Source of the DNA: Cristatella mucedo
Lineage: Eukaryota > Bryozoa > Phylactolaemata > Cristatellidae
Direction: 5' to 3'
Assembly (NCBI GenBank): GCA_009760855.2
Contig: WPIO01000031.1
Location: 1,776,001-1,840,000, forward strand
DNA length: 64,000 nt
A program made the translations under genes and the position numbers. Of this stretch, positions 12,516-59,487 are shown one piece after another. Below the pieces are notes generated by a model. It was not told the origin of the DNA and made no database searches. It saw nothing but the letters and a program-made list of their open reading frames with translations. Within the stretch, counting starts at the first letter, position 1. The number at the start of each line of letters is the position of its first letter.

Positions 12516-13380
12516 TCTGGGTGTTCCGCTCAGGTACCTGGGGCTAGACGGGGGGGGGGAAGGTATAAGCGTAACGTCAGCCTCAATCCTCAGCTGGCTG
12601 GTCCTGCTCCTGCAGTCCTTCCACCTGCTCTCCTCGGCCGTGCACAACTCTAGCCGACATGCACGGCACCCAAGCAACATTCTTAATTACGATTCGCCAA
12701 ATCGACGGAAATCGAGCTGGTTCGTCAACGATTTCCATAGGGCTCCAGCCAGGCCATTACTGACCGGAGCTTGCTAGTGAGATCGATATCAGTCACGCTG
12801 ACTGACGTAATGACTGGCGGCTTCCTGTGCGGCTTCGCCTGCTCAACTTGCAACTTCTGCCGTCAAACCGGTGAAAACTGTCAGTCTCTCTCAACGCTCG
12901 CATATTAGTCAACGGCTACGGACGATCAGACGAAGTCTACCAGATTTCGGCAGGTACTGCCGGCCGAAAATATTAGCATTCTAACATAAATCGCAATCAC
13001 AGGGTAGGCACATCGATACACCCCCCCCTGCTGAGGAACCGGATGACGTTGATGCCAATGTTTATAGTTGCCGTCGTGTCAATTCCTACCCGTCGTGGAT
13101 TTGTTCCTCTCGCTCTTTCTGTCGATGTTTGTCGGTGCAGCCGGCCTCAACTTAGTGCACCAAGCTCAACCCTGAATCGAAACGCCAGCTTGCGGGATAC
13201 CTAGCGCCATTTTCCCCGATTACGTCTAGTGTGATGTAGTGTACGTCTTGGTTAGCTGTGCTAGTGTAGGTCTGAATCGCCAGCTAATAGCAAGCCTTAG
13301 CAGTTGCTAGTTGCACAGCGACGGCCTGGCTCAATTTTAGGTCGTACAAGAACTGGTCTACATCAAACACCTCTGTCCTA
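12516..13380. other. No recognised feature between the LINE copy and the foldback cluster
   Basis: Contains a run of Gs near 12551 and a run of Cs near 13021. No gene seen. Confidence 0.45.
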
Positions 13381-13760
13381 AAGCGTTGAGGAAGAGGACA
13401 CAGCCGTCGTAGTAGGATCTTGAGGTGATTGATATCGGCTGCTGGCCTGTCAACCCTATAGTCCCGGCTAGCAATTTAAGAATAGTGCAACGCTTGCCCA
13501 AGGTCGCTGTCGCCGCCAGCCGTCTTAGAGTTGGTGGACGGGTTTCCGTGAGAACAATCACCTCATGATCCTACTACAACCGCTGCGTCCTCTTGCTCAT
13601 AGCTCAAGAACGTAGGAGCTATTCAGCCACCCCTCTCGTTCTCACGAGAGTCGTCTATCATGACCGCTGCGTCCTAGAGGACGCAGGGGTTTTTCAGCCA
13701 CCTTTCTCGGATTGATATCGGCTGGCTAGTCAACCCCATTGTCCCGGCTAGTTATATAAT
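13381..13760. repeat. Foldback-like cluster with inverted and direct repeats
   Basis: An arm near 13387-13432 (gaggacacagccgtcgtagt, aggatcttgaggtgatt) recurs inverted at 13553-13598 (aatcacctcatgatcctact, acaaccgctgcgtcctc). A 9-bp palindrome CTGCGTCCT-ag-AGGACGCAG lies at 13667-13686. The segment 'gattgatatcggctgctggcctgtcaaccc...gtcccggctag' is repeated directly at about 13428 and 13710. Confidence 0.75.
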
Positions 13761-13966
13761 GGTAAGGCGACACTCGCTCGGGCTCCTTCGTCTTCGGCTC
13801 CGTTTTGACGCTGTCGCCGGTAGTTGCCGGACTCGTTTTCTCTGAAAGCGAGGGTGTAGGGCGGGCTCTTCACCGGCGATTGACGGGACGCGAGGCCAGG
13901 AGGATTCGGTGGACTACACCGAATAAGGTCGTATAGCGCCCGTGGCTCGAATTTCGTGTTAATGTT

Positions 13967-13968
<2 letters not shown>

Positions 13969-14007
<39 letters not shown>
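13969..14007. repeat. (TG)n microsatellite
   Basis: About 38 bp of TG repeat. Confidence 0.95.
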
Positions 14008-14011
<4 letters not shown>

Positions 14012-15508
14012 CACGTGGTCCCGGCACAGGGACTTGCCGATGCGAACGAGAAGTAGTTCGGTGTGGTGTGTGAGATATTCTGGTTGTTCGGGCTCCTCGG
14101 TCTTATTTAGGTCGTTCTCCAAAATAAACGTAGATAGCCTAAGTGCAGGGACGTATTTCCCTCGAAAGAGTGCTTGGCCTGTTGAGAGCCTGCGAGGAGC
14201 GTGGAGATAAAACTGAGCTAGACGCGACATTCAGTGTGCTTGCGAACATAGCTCAGAAAAATCTCCTATTGGTGCGTGTCTCCCTTTCCAATTCGCGCAG
14301 CGGACTCACCACCCCCTTAGTAGCGGTAAGTACGTCAGGCAGAAACGCTAATTTCGTCGCGGCCTGCTTATTGTGCATATACGAGCACCGAACCACACGA
14401 GGCAGTAAGTAAGGCGCTCGGCAATAAGCGGCAGGTTATGCCTCCTCGGCCGAGCCTTCGGCGTTACATGTTGACTCCCATGTCATAATGTCGAATCATC
14501 ACATAAATTCTCTATGGCTTGGCAGCAGCGCTTTTGAGCCGCCTAAAGATCATTTGGTTCATTTCACGGTTCCTGCCGGCTGTGCAATGTTGGGCCATCT
14601 CTCCTGACTCTTAACCACAAACTCTAATGAGGCCTTCATTAATGGACATCATCCGGTTGTAGCAAGTTATGGTGTCGAGAATGGTTCCCCCATCCCCCAC
14701 AATATTAGCATCCCGATCGTGAGCCTGCCGTCTAGTCAAATAGTTTAGCGACCCTCGAAATAATAATTGTCTAATACCAGCAGCACGACACGAAACAGCT
14801 CTCAGTCATATCTAATCAGTTCTCCATGAGGTGTGTTCGGTTCAAGTAGAGGCTAATGATGAATTCAATTCAAACCCGCCTGCCTGCATTTCAGACCGGT
14901 ATTAGAAAAAAAGAACCGCGTAAGAGCAAGGTTACGCGTACTACTAGCGAAGGTGTATACCAGTTCTACGAGCTTTGGAAACAACAAAGCTCATCTGTAA
15001 CTCGAGAGTAACAAGAGAAATGGAGTGGAACAGAGATAAGTTCAACTGGTGGAAAGAGCAAAATTGATTTACGACAGAAGAAAATGGAAGAGTGAGCTCC
15101 ATGAAAATAGAATGGCAATTTATGGAAAATGCAAGGGCAGCTAGAAGAATATAGAAGAGCCAACTTTCCTGCCTGCCGCAGGCTTTATGTGATACGTTAT
15201 CTGATATTAATATCGAGATAGCTCCCATGCAGTTAATTCTTTGAGGTCGTATTTTGCCGTTCCTTGGCATTTGTTAGCCGAAAAGCCTCGCAATCACACA
15301 AACGGGCTACTGCGTACCTAGTTTCGCGATGTACTGCCTTCGTGTCCGTTTTTGAGTAGTTGCGTTCTTGCGAAGTGTGCTATAAACTTACTAAAAAGCG
15401 TCGTGCCCAATACACTTACTGCAGCTTTGCAATCGTACTTACGAAGAAAATAAGCTTCGTGTGAGCTCAAGAAACGCACCTGCAAATGTGTGCTCACTTC
15501 CTTTGCAG

Positions 15509-15614
15509 GCCTACACCTCGGATTACGAAAACTGACATCTTAGCCGACTGGGAGAATGAAGCACTCATCAAGCTCGAGAATGGACTCGAACAGTTTTGCG
15601 GTTCCAACTTGTGG
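15509..15614 (+). CDS. Orphan exon candidate, unrecognised protein
   Basis: CACTTCCTTTGCAG, then 106 nt open (PTPRITKTDILADWENEALI near the start, LEQFCGSNLW at the end), then GTAAGC. Good splice sites and plausible composition, but no neighbouring exon or family recognised. Phase 2 in, phase 0 out. Confidence 0.28.
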
Positions 15615-16216
15615 GTAAGCTGGTGTCAGAACGCTACTGATTGAGTCACTACAAGGGATGGTTCAGGTCTGTTTGCAAATGGTTGATCCCCATAAGAGCA
15701 CCAAGGCCAGGGTAAATTTTGTCCGCCTGAAGCAAAAATGTACGACTAGGTTTGACAGCTTTCTGACTATAACAAAAAGATAGGACCGATTGGGATATAC
15801 ATAAATTTACCGAGAGCAATTGCTAATGGTTTCTTTCGAACGATTAATAGTGGTAAGCTGGCAGACGTCTAGCGGGTTCAACAGCTGGCAGGCCAGCACG
15901 GCGCCCGGTCGCCTACAAATTAGACGTTATCTGCGTTTGCTCATCTGTCTGCTGCCGAGGCTCAGCCTCAGAAATCAGCTATAGAAAAAGTCGCTTCAAG
16001 AGAGCCTCCGAGACCTGGATGGCTGCGAACCGTTGCACGAAAACTTGGATTGCTACCGAACCTAATATAAAAGCGTGGTGCCTACCCTTCTCTGCTCAAT
16101 ACTCGTGGCCGGCTCGGCTTGACTACTCCGCTAGTGCGACTTGATACGACTCCTGCGTCTGGTTTCAAAGAGCGTTTGAGCGACTCGGATGATGCGATAC
16201 GACGTATATTATTACA

Positions 16217-16412
16217 TCTTCCTAGATCTGCAATATCCAGCTGTGGCGTTTAACGCTGTATAAATACGTTGGTGTCTCAGCTGCCTCGCTCTTAGGCTCG
16301 TGGTCCATTGAATATCTGCGGCCTGGTTGTCTTGTCATTTTTTCTTTTCAGTGCTACATACAGATCTACAATTAGATTGATACGGCCTTCGATTCACCTA
16401 TTGAGTTCTTTT
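16217..16412 (+). repeat. Dispersed repeat C, copy 2
   Basis: Shares 'gatctgcaatatccagctgtg', 'taggctcgtggtccattgaatatctgcg' and 'cttgtcattttttcttttcagtgc' with copy 1. Followed directly by a SINE B 3' half. Confidence 0.8.
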
Positions 16413-16414
16413 GA

Positions 16415-16492
16415 TTCTTCGGTGGTGATAGCCTTTAATGCTCTTCTACCGCCATACAGAAAGAGGCTGTTAAATCAGCTAGTATTTTTTGG
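16415..16492 (+). mobile_element. SINE B 3' half
   Basis: 'ggtggtgatagcctttaatgctcttctaccgccatacagaaagaggctgttaaatcagctagt' matches the SINE B body and 3' end; no head. It follows directly after repeat C. Confidence 0.72.
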
Positions 16493-17583
16493 CCAGACGG
16501 AAGGGGCCAACGGACCATGGATGTTCTAGCTTTACGACCCAAGCTTTGGTTTTTAAGTCATGCATCAGGTAACCCTTTATTGCCAACTATCAGGGTAGGA
16601 GGTGATGATCTATGACTTTTCTGCCACAATATAGATGAGCTGTTGAATCACCCATCTTTACCTTTTAGTAGGGACATGTTCAAGGTACATCTGTGGCTGA
16701 ATCCTGGTTAGACCTTTGATGCCATTAGTACATCAAAATGACTAAATTTGAGCATCTTACAGGCCCCCAAGGCCCCAAGCAAAAACCGGCTGCTGATAGA
16801 TTTGCATTCCTGACTATACCTTATTTAGTCCACTAAATAAAAAGCACGCCAAGCTCTCTAGATAACAAAGCATGGACATGTTAATTTCATTGTAGAAATT
16901 ACTATTTTGAATTTGTACAATTTGAGTATCGCTCAAAGCATGTCTAACAATAAGTAGGATTAAAATGTAAATAACGTATGATTTTATGTATATCAAATTT
17001 CTAGATAAATACTTTAGTAGTAAAGGAACATGTACAGAGGGGAAGCCCCAGTGGACTAGAGAGTTATCATGCCATGTAAAGCAAAGGTAACTTACTCTGT
17101 TACTGCTGAAATCATGACCAGAATAATGACGCGGTACGTTGTCTTAAACGCTAGGTCAATGGAAGCACACACTAGAGGCACCTGACAAGCATCGGTGGCA
17201 ACACTAACCACTGCTTATAAACATATAACAGGGTCTTCGACTGGTTACCCAGTCATGGTGTATTACGTCACTATGCATTGCAAACACCACCAAGTCAGCC
17301 AAGTATTCAGAATATGCTTGTGCAACTATTGCACATACCCATATAAATCCGACCTTATAAGTGCAAGCTGACAGGAAAATCTGAGGAAATTGCACCGAGG
17401 TAATAGTGACCGATAGAACTCTTAGGTGTCAGAAACTTTTTCAGCCCAAAGAAGATGTTCCCTTCGGTGTATCCACGAAGGGGTCACTAGGCACCAGTGT
17501 GTCCGTGACGAATAACTCAATGTTCAACAATACCAATCTCGATCATCGCATACATTGATCGCTCATACAAATTCAGACTACGA

Positions 17584-17589
17584 TTTATT
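17584..17589 (-). terminator. Candidate AATAAA poly(A) signal of the ABCC gene
   Basis: The minus strand reads AATAAA about 320 nt after the stop codon. It is the first canonical hexamer I noticed downstream; no transcript evidence is available. Confidence 0.35.
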
Positions 17590-17859
17590 CCATGGTTAAG
17601 TAAGTTCTTCTAAAAAAACACGCAAATCACAATAGCCCTCAATGATAACATAAAGATGAATTCCGTCTGAGCTGCCGAAAATGGCATCTGCTCGACCAGA
17701 AAGAAGAAAACTGCACGTACGCAGTGTTGTGGAAGAGCCATATCATCACTGTAACGCATGAGTAGAGGTTTACCATGAAAATACCTAATCATCATTTTGT
17801 TATCACACAGTATCAAGTCCACTAAATATTCTTGAAGCATCTTCGTTCAAGGGAATGTG

Positions 17860-17901
17860 GTTATGCACCAATCAGGCATGGTTATGCACCAATCAGGCAT
17901 G
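17860..17901. repeat. Exact 21-bp tandem duplication in the ABCC 3' UTR
   Basis: Two perfect head-to-tail copies of GTTATGCACCAATCAGGCAT plus G, beginning 7 bp past the stop codon in the transcribed direction. Confidence 0.95.
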
Positions 17902-17907
17902 AACTGG

Positions 17908-52790
<34,883 letters not shown>

Positions 52791-53384
52791 CTGGAACAGA
52801 AATGGCATGCATGCATGCAAGCCTCAATGCCTCTCGCAGGTCACAGCTGCTGGGTCGAGCAAAAAAGGGCACTAGTAAACTGTTGAAAATAGAGGATCGT
52901 CACTTGTAAAAAGTCACGCGCACTGCCTAACAGGCAAATTCTGTCTTCTCATCCTGGCTGTAGCAGACAGGTGGACGGACAGACAGACGTATGCCAGTGA
53001 GTGGGCAGAGAGCACTAGTGCGCGGCTTTCACTGCAGCAAATCCGTGTGCCAAAGGCATGACGCATCAAACCCGAAAGCATCCGACCAATGCCAATCAAA
53101 CATTCATAAAGCGCCTCCGAACGTAGTTCTTGTGCGAAGGCAGTCGCATCGAAAGGCACTGCTCATCTCTATGACCAATGCCTTTTGTGTTTTTTTATGA
53201 CCGAAGTCTTCATCGCGATGTCTTGTTCAATAACCGAGCTGGTGAAACAAACCTGGCAGCCAGAATTCCGGCAGCGCAAGTGCAAGAGGTCTTAAGAGCT
53301 TAATCATTGCTACTGCATGCTAAGCGATTTCATTTCCAGATAGGAATAGCAGAAGGGAGACCTTAGCTTAAGTTATTTTGTGTA
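52791..53384. other. Upstream of ABCC exon 2 (part of intron 1)
   Basis: No convincing ATG exon with a phase-0 donor was found here. Confidence 0.45.
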
Positions 53385-53645
53385 ACGAAATGTATCTCTA
53401 ACTCCACAAAGCCACCACGAACCAGTGGGTTTTACACAAGAGAGTTGTCCAGATCACACTCAAAGCCTAAGCAGGTTTCGGTGCCCATATAGTAGCCAGC
53501 AGACTTCGTCTCAAGCAACAAAGCGAAAGAGATAAGCATGACTGAGTCAGAAGGGCAGTCAAGCAAGTGAACGGCATGAAAGTAGCAGCTCAGCACGGCT
53601 GGAAAGGATGTGCCACAATCGGCCGAAGGTGAGATGATCGCCTTG
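53385..53645 (+). repeat. Dispersed repeat D, copy 2
   Basis: Begins 'gtatctctaactccacaaag', then 'agagttgtccagatcacactcaaagcctaagcag', 'cagacttcgtctcaagcaacaaag' and 'ggctggaaaggatgtgccacaatcgg'. Directly joined to a truncated SINE A. Confidence 0.8.
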
Positions 53646-53659
53646 GACCAACAAGAAGT

Positions 53660-53748
53660 CGGGGGGGGGGGCTCGAGTCATGCGGCATGTGTAAAGCATC
53701 TGGATAGAGATTAAGTTCTTAGGGCGCCACACAGATAAATTATACGCA
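53660..53748 (+). mobile_element. SINE A copy, 5' truncated
   Basis: Begins at a G run and the B-box-like GGCTCGAGTC, then 'gcatctggatagagattaagttcttagggcgcc'. The A-box half is missing and replaced by repeat D sequence. Confidence 0.72.
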
Positions 53749-53869
53749 AGCACACATCTGTATACAATGTCGTTTCGAAAGTTCTTTGACTCTCGTGTTG
53801 ACTTCCTAATGAGTGGCCCGACAACGGACTCTTTGAGAGCTGTGAGGACAGAAGCCGAGGTTACTTAAG

Positions 53870-54228
53870 ATATGGTGGGGGAGTGGCAAATTGAAATACA
53901 TTCCTGGAACTCACTTCTGACTTGTCTCACGACATCCTCCGACCACATTTAAAAAGAAACTAAAAGCGCATCTATTTATCACAGCATATAGTGGGTCCAT
54001 GTGATTCACCCCTTGTGTGCTAATGCGTGTTGATACTGTGCATGCTGCCACTAACCATATTTGCATGCTGACCCTGTGCATGCCATCTCTAACCCTATTA
54101 CGCTTGTTGTCATTGAGCATGCTACCACTAACCATTCGATCATGCTTCCTTTGCGCAAATTAAAGTGCCTAGAAAGAAATTGAGTTTACTGAGGGCGCTA
54201 TAACACATTTATTATTATTATTATTACG
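53870..54228 (+). mobile_element. LINE 3' end (same family as 38-41.5 kb)
   Basis: Begins at the 'ctggaactcacttctgac' (WNS-L) site, then 3' UTR units 'catgctgccactaaccat', the tail 'gtgcctagaaagaaattgag...gagggcgct' and (ATT)n to about 54227. Severely 5' truncated. Confidence 0.88.
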
Positions 54229-55554
54229 CCGTGGAGAACAGCGGGCATGGCTCTTATATTGGGAAGATGCACTTCGAGATGAGGTCGGCAGTGGCGGAGT
54301 TGAGGCTGGGTAGAGAAGAAGAGCAGGAAGAAGAAATATGAGCAGAGCAAGGAGGAGAAGTAATCCAAGCTAGGTTAAAGTCTGCTGTAAACTAGAGTGC
54401 ATCTGGGCAAGGAAGGGAAATGACGCTTAATCAGCTGACCGCGGTCAGCCAGGACCCTGAACAGCGACGTGCTGCAGCAATTCAGCAGCGGTGCATTAGC
54501 GGTCGGATTCGTGACTGCGCAGGAGTGATGACAATGCATGTAGGTTGCGGGCGGCATCTGAATGTCAAGGGTCTAAAGGTATTTTGCGGCATTCAGATGA
54601 AGAAAGCCTATCGAATGCGGTGTGGGTGTACATTCGCGGACGCAGAGACGACGCCGCAATACGGTCTATAGCACCATAGCTTGCGACGGTGCTCGAACGA
54701 AACCCTTCGGATTTAGAAGACCCTTTCGTAACTAGCCCGGCGCGCTTTCGTAACAAGCATGGCAGCCGGCGACGCCGGTCTCGAGCACCGGTCTCGAGCG
54801 CCGGTCTCGAGCACCAGTCTCCAAGGAAGGCGTCGGGAGAGGCGGCGCAAGACTAACGCGCGAAGAGGCGCTTGCTTGCTCACCCAAATTTCCGATCCGC
54901 AAAAAGTTGAAAACCCGTTCGAGGCAGTATCGGACAGCCAGCCCAGCACAGGAGCTGCCCGTCCTTGCTCCATAGCAGCCGGCGAAGGTCAGCCGGTCTT
55001 AGCGGATCAACTGTCGCGCCACCTGGTGGTGGTGAAGATTACGCCTAGTCATCCAGCGCCGCCTCGTCCTGGTTTGAAGTTGAGTGCTGGGCGTAACATA
55101 GATATTCCCAAGCTAAACCTATAGGGCGAGATGGAGACATCCTTCGCCATGATAGCCCAAGTGAACAGAATACTTACTGGGCGTGGGCGTTGGACCCGGT
55201 CGTAGTAGTCCGATTACAATAGGAAGCAGCGATCGCGAACGGAGATCTGCAGGACGTTACCCAGCTTCTCACCCAGAATCGCATTCTCTCCTTTCTTTTA
55301 CATACAGTACTAAATATTCAGCTTATAAGCTGTTCCCTGTCTAACAAGGCACTTAACAAATCCGTTAATCGTTGATCGGTGGCTCAACTGGTGGGTGAGT
55401 CCGGCTGGAGAGGCCGAGACATTTCCCGAGGAGTTAGTAAGCAGTACCGATGATCGACAGCGGGTGAAAGCTGTCTATAAATGTCGTATGCATTCTGAGT
55501 AGTTTTTATCGTGCAACACAGTCGGAAAGGATATGTCATGGCACGCAGCAGGAG
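54229..55554. other. GC-rich, unrecognised; two plus-strand frames
   Basis: Frames at 54420-54671 and 54759-55124 are charged and Arg-rich and cross a minisatellite. A retroelement gag remnant is possible, but no zinc knuckle or other motif is visible. Confidence 0.35.
54773..54824. repeat. 13-bp minisatellite, about four units
   Basis: CGCCGGTCTCGAG and CACCGGTCTCGAG alternate, with a final diverged unit. Confidence 0.88.
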
Positions 55555-55666
55555 AGAACATCACTAACCATGCGATCGTGTTTTCGTTGCAGCAAATGTA
55601 AAGTGCCTAGAGAGAGATTGAGTTCTCTAGGGGCATTATATCAAATTTAGTATTATTATTATTACA
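55555..55666 (+). mobile_element. LINE 3' tail fragment
   Basis: 3' UTR end 'aaccatgcgatcgtg...gcaaatgtaaagtgcctagagagagattgagttctct' followed by ATT repeats. Confidence 0.8.
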
Positions 55667-55839
55667 AGATATCATTGTGTAAAAATTGTGGACACGAGCT
55701 CCACAGTCTAGGACCTGCAGACAAAAACCTGCTACCGCCAACAGTCTTTAAGCGAAGGTATAAAACAGCAGATTTATTGTTCACGTAGGATATGGGGGCA
55801 CTAGGAGATTGGGACTGGTGCAGCAGCTCAGCTAGGTAT

Positions 55840-56082
55840 GACCTAGATCCGTGTGGTTCGTCTATTGTGTGCTTATGTGTGCTTACACTGTGCAGGCTGC
55901 CCTAAACTGTATTTACATACTGACACTGTGCATGTCACCTTTAATCGTGTTATGGTTGTTGATATTGTGTGTTACCAGTAGTGCATTTTATTGAGCTTTC
56001 TTTATCGCAGATGCAAGGTTCCCAGAGAGAGATTACGTTCTCTGAAGGTGCTATAAAAATACAGTTTTATTATTATTTTTAT
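55840..56082 (+). mobile_element. LINE 3' UTR and tail fragment
   Basis: Diverged copies of the 3' UTR units ('tgcttacactgtgcaggctgcc', 'actgtgcatgtcacc') and the tail 'cccagagagagattacgttctctgaaggtgct' with TTA/ATT repeats. Confidence 0.78.
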
Positions 56083-56371
56083 TGCAAGTAGCCTAGGCAT
56101 GGCGGGCCGTGTGGGCCAAAGTAATAATTTTGCACTATATCTGTTGATGGACAAGGAGTCAGCTTAGCTCCTTCGGCAAATGAAACACGTGGCTGAACCT
56201 CATGAATTTTTTTACCCGTCTTGCAGCCGCCATATTCATCGTGAGGTGCATAGGCCTAATGGCTCTTTCCGTTAGCCCAGCCAAAACTGAATTGCAGTCG
56301 TCCAGCTAGGCATGAAAAGAGGCACTCGAGTAGGATCTGGTGGCCATTAATGTATAATAATACTACAGTAC

Positions 56372-56372
<1 letters not shown>

Positions 56373-56458
<86 letters not shown>
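56373..56458. repeat. (GA)n microsatellite
   Basis: About 85 bp uninterrupted. Confidence 0.97.
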
Positions 56459-56460
<2 letters not shown>

Positions 56461-57834
56461 TTGATTCGGATAGCTACCTATTTAGATAGACATATGGAAG
56501 GACAGAGCATCCAAAGAGAAGTTCGATAAATGTGCCGATAATGGCTATCTACTCGATTGATGAGTTTTAAATTAATTAGCTTAGGTCATTGATATATAGG
56601 AAGGCCACGTATGTTGGATTCAAATTTTTAACGAATCGGGGGCATTTAAAGTATTACCTAGCTTTTAGACAGGGGGAAGCGAATACCAACACGATTTAAA
56701 ATCGCTGTCAACCGAGATACCATTCCATAAATGTTATCATTTCTGGGTTTCCATATAACTGTAGACTCTCCTTTTTTAGCAGGAGAGTACGACCAGGGGA
56801 CTTGGGCTTTAACCACAATTGAGTCGGGGGGGATATCAAGATTTGTAATTAGCAGCAGCTCGAACTTTGCGAATAAGTCCGCTAGGGAAGACGATGGCAG
56901 GAGAATGAAAACTATTCTATTCATAAGGTGAAATACTGCTAACGTATACACATTCTTATATAATAACTCTTTACTGAGCGGAACAGAGCGTGCCAAGTAG
57001 TGGCTCCAGAGAGCGTTTGACTGAGTCTTAGGGAGGGTGCGTTGGGGCGGGGTTACTGCTGATTGGCAGCAGTACCGGGCCAATGGGCTGACTGCATCCT
57101 GGTTGGCCCGTTCGGGTAACGCCGGAAGGCTTCGGTAGAGGCCGGACGTTGTGTTTCGGACTGGTTCGAAACAGAAACCTTGCAGAAACCTTTATGGGAT
57201 AGTCGAGAAAGATAAGAGTAAACCCGGGACTACACATCGATGCAAAGGTGATTAATTAGTCAAAATGATAACTTTAAGCTAGAAGGAGTCAGCACCGACG
57301 ATTTCAGTTCAGCCACCCTTTCTCACTCTGCTTGAATTTGCGATCTCAGCCATCTTGCATCGGTGCATTAAAACCTTTGCTTGCAGCAGTACCCTATACC
57401 CCTACTTTCATCCACCATCCTCTTCCCCAGACTTATCAATTTATGAGCACTGAGACTTTCTCAGTTTGCTCCATAAATATTCTACAGAAATGCACGAGCC
57501 TTTTGAAATGATTTACGCCGCCACATGACCGAATTATTTAGGTGAATGTCTCAATTTTCTTATCAGCCATAGCATTATCGTGAGCGTTAGGAGCCAGAAC
57601 GAGTGATTAACAACCCGCGAAATTGCATCTAAATATACATTCTCGTCGCCAACATTAAAAACCCACCATAAAACCACCAATGCAGTAGCAATGAGTCGAT
57701 CTACAATTCCAGTAGACCTATGACAACCGGTTTACAATTGTGAAAAGATGAATAGTGTAACCTGAGAGAGAAATTTTTAAAAGAAGAAATAAGAGAAGAA
57801 AAGCAGGATAGAAAGAGCGATAGAGGAGAGAAAA

Positions 57835-57886
<52 letters not shown>

Positions 57887-57909
57887 AAGAGAGAGAAAGA
57901 GAAAGAGAG

Positions 57910-57940
<31 letters not shown>

Positions 57941-58519
57941 AAGCGCGAGAGATGGGCAGAGAGGAAGTTTCCAGAAAGAGGAGCAACAGCTCGAGGATAG
58001 ACGTGAGTAAAGCCGAAGCTAGCTTCTGGAAAATGAGGCGAAGTTAAAAGATGCATTGAAGTAGACCGCTTTGTCAAAATACATGCGATGAAGCTACTTC
58101 TAGCATTTTTTATGATGAAGAAAGGTTAGAGTGTAGCCTTTGGGGCCCCGTAAGACGTGGTCTTCAGCTAAGAGAGACTCGCATGTGCATCAAAGATTGG
58201 TGTGGCCAAAATATTCACCAAATCGGTCGACAAACCTCCGATCAAGAACCGCATCGAACAGAGAGCTTAAAATCCTGTCTAGAACATGTTCTGAAGACAT
58301 TTCAAATTTTTCCGAAGCTGAAGAGTCGATCTGCTACTCCAATTTAATCCAATTGAAGAGATTATGAAGTCAGACCATGTATCAACGTGTTTTTGAAAGC
58401 ATTCCCGAAATGAATCAAGTGCCTCCAAAATGATTTGGGGTATTTAAAATAAAATTTAGTGAAGCGGATCAAAACTGAAATATAATTATAGATAGAAATA
58501 GAATTCATCTGCACAGCAT
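56459..58519. other. No recognised feature besides the GA microsatellite
   Basis: AT-leaning sequence with scattered short frames, none recognised. Confidence 0.45.
57843..57950. repeat. (GA)n/GAAAGA imperfect microsatellite
   Basis: About 40 bp perfect GA, then mixed GAAAGA/GAGA units. The Ser-Leu-Phe open frame across it is an artefact. Confidence 0.93.
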
Positions 58520-58635
58520 ATAGAAATATAATTCATCTGTACAGCACCCTAAGATAATTTAATCTCTACCCAGCTGCTTCACATTTGCCGAGGGGTTCGG
58601 ACCCACAACCTTGGTCGTCAAAGGAAGCAGCAACT
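58520..58635 (-). mobile_element. SINE A copy, degraded
   Basis: Reverse complement of the tail ('acagcaccctaagataatttaatctctacccagctgctt'), then 'gaggggttcggacccacaacc', a B-box-like head remnant. Confidence 0.68.
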
Positions 58636-59487
58636 TTGAATTGTCCGGTTTGGAAAGATGCAGACTGGCAGGAAAATGGTGGGATTTTAATTCAAATAAA
58701 AATCCATAGATAATAATCGCCTCGTATTTATTTGTTATGAAAAACACTAAAACCGAGCTCACAGGGCTAAAATTAAATCTATGTTAATGGAGGAAACATA
58801 CAACTGTCTTAGAAGAAAATTCACGTACGTTGTCGCTTGCTAGATTTCTAAAAGATCCTGTGTCCATATAATGTACTAACGGTGTGAGAACAATGATTGA
58901 CAAAATACCAAAATGCTTGATGCGTTATTATTTTTGTATGAAACCATTCTTAGTGCCAATGCATTTGCACCAAGACTTAAGTCTCACTTTTGAACAAATG
59001 CACTACCAGCAATTATGGATAATTCCTGTGGAACTGATATGTTTGTGAAAGAAATAGTTACATTTTACACTAGGTTTGGTTGTAACACCAGTATCCCAAA
59101 GTAGTATTGGATATCGAATTCGACACAGTTTTGTGTGTGAAGCTTTGAAAAAGTATTTCAAATTCGGATAGGATAAAAAGTACTAATCAACAACTGAGCA
59201 TGAGCAAGAGTGCTGTTTTACGAAGAAAGATCGAAGCCAAAAATCTGCTGATAAAATTTAACAATAATATTAAAATATGTATACCGCACCTAAAGTGAAC
59301 TGAATCTCTTTTTATTTACTTTAAAAATTCTTAAAAGAAAGCATGTCGACTAACTAATGATAACGCGCACAGTTTCAGCTCGCAATGAATGGAGAAAATA
59401 CTGCGAGGAAGTTCGGGTTTTCGCTTTTTAATTTCATTCAGTTAGGAATCTCGTGATGTCATTGGATAGTGAATTAATAAAACGAAT
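58636..59487. other. No recognised feature
   Basis: AT-rich unique-looking sequence. Confidence 0.5.

Larger units (their letters stand above)
13761..17583. other. Intergenic, repeat C and SINE B pieces only
   Basis: Apart from the listed TG tract, orphan exon candidate, repeat C and SINE B, no gene is seen. 16.5-17.6 kb is AT-rich and plain. Confidence 0.45.

Noticed and set aside
54759-55124. Retroviral-type gag protein
   Set aside because: Arg-rich frame in GC-rich DNA, but no zinc knuckle, protease or RT follows; left as unassigned.
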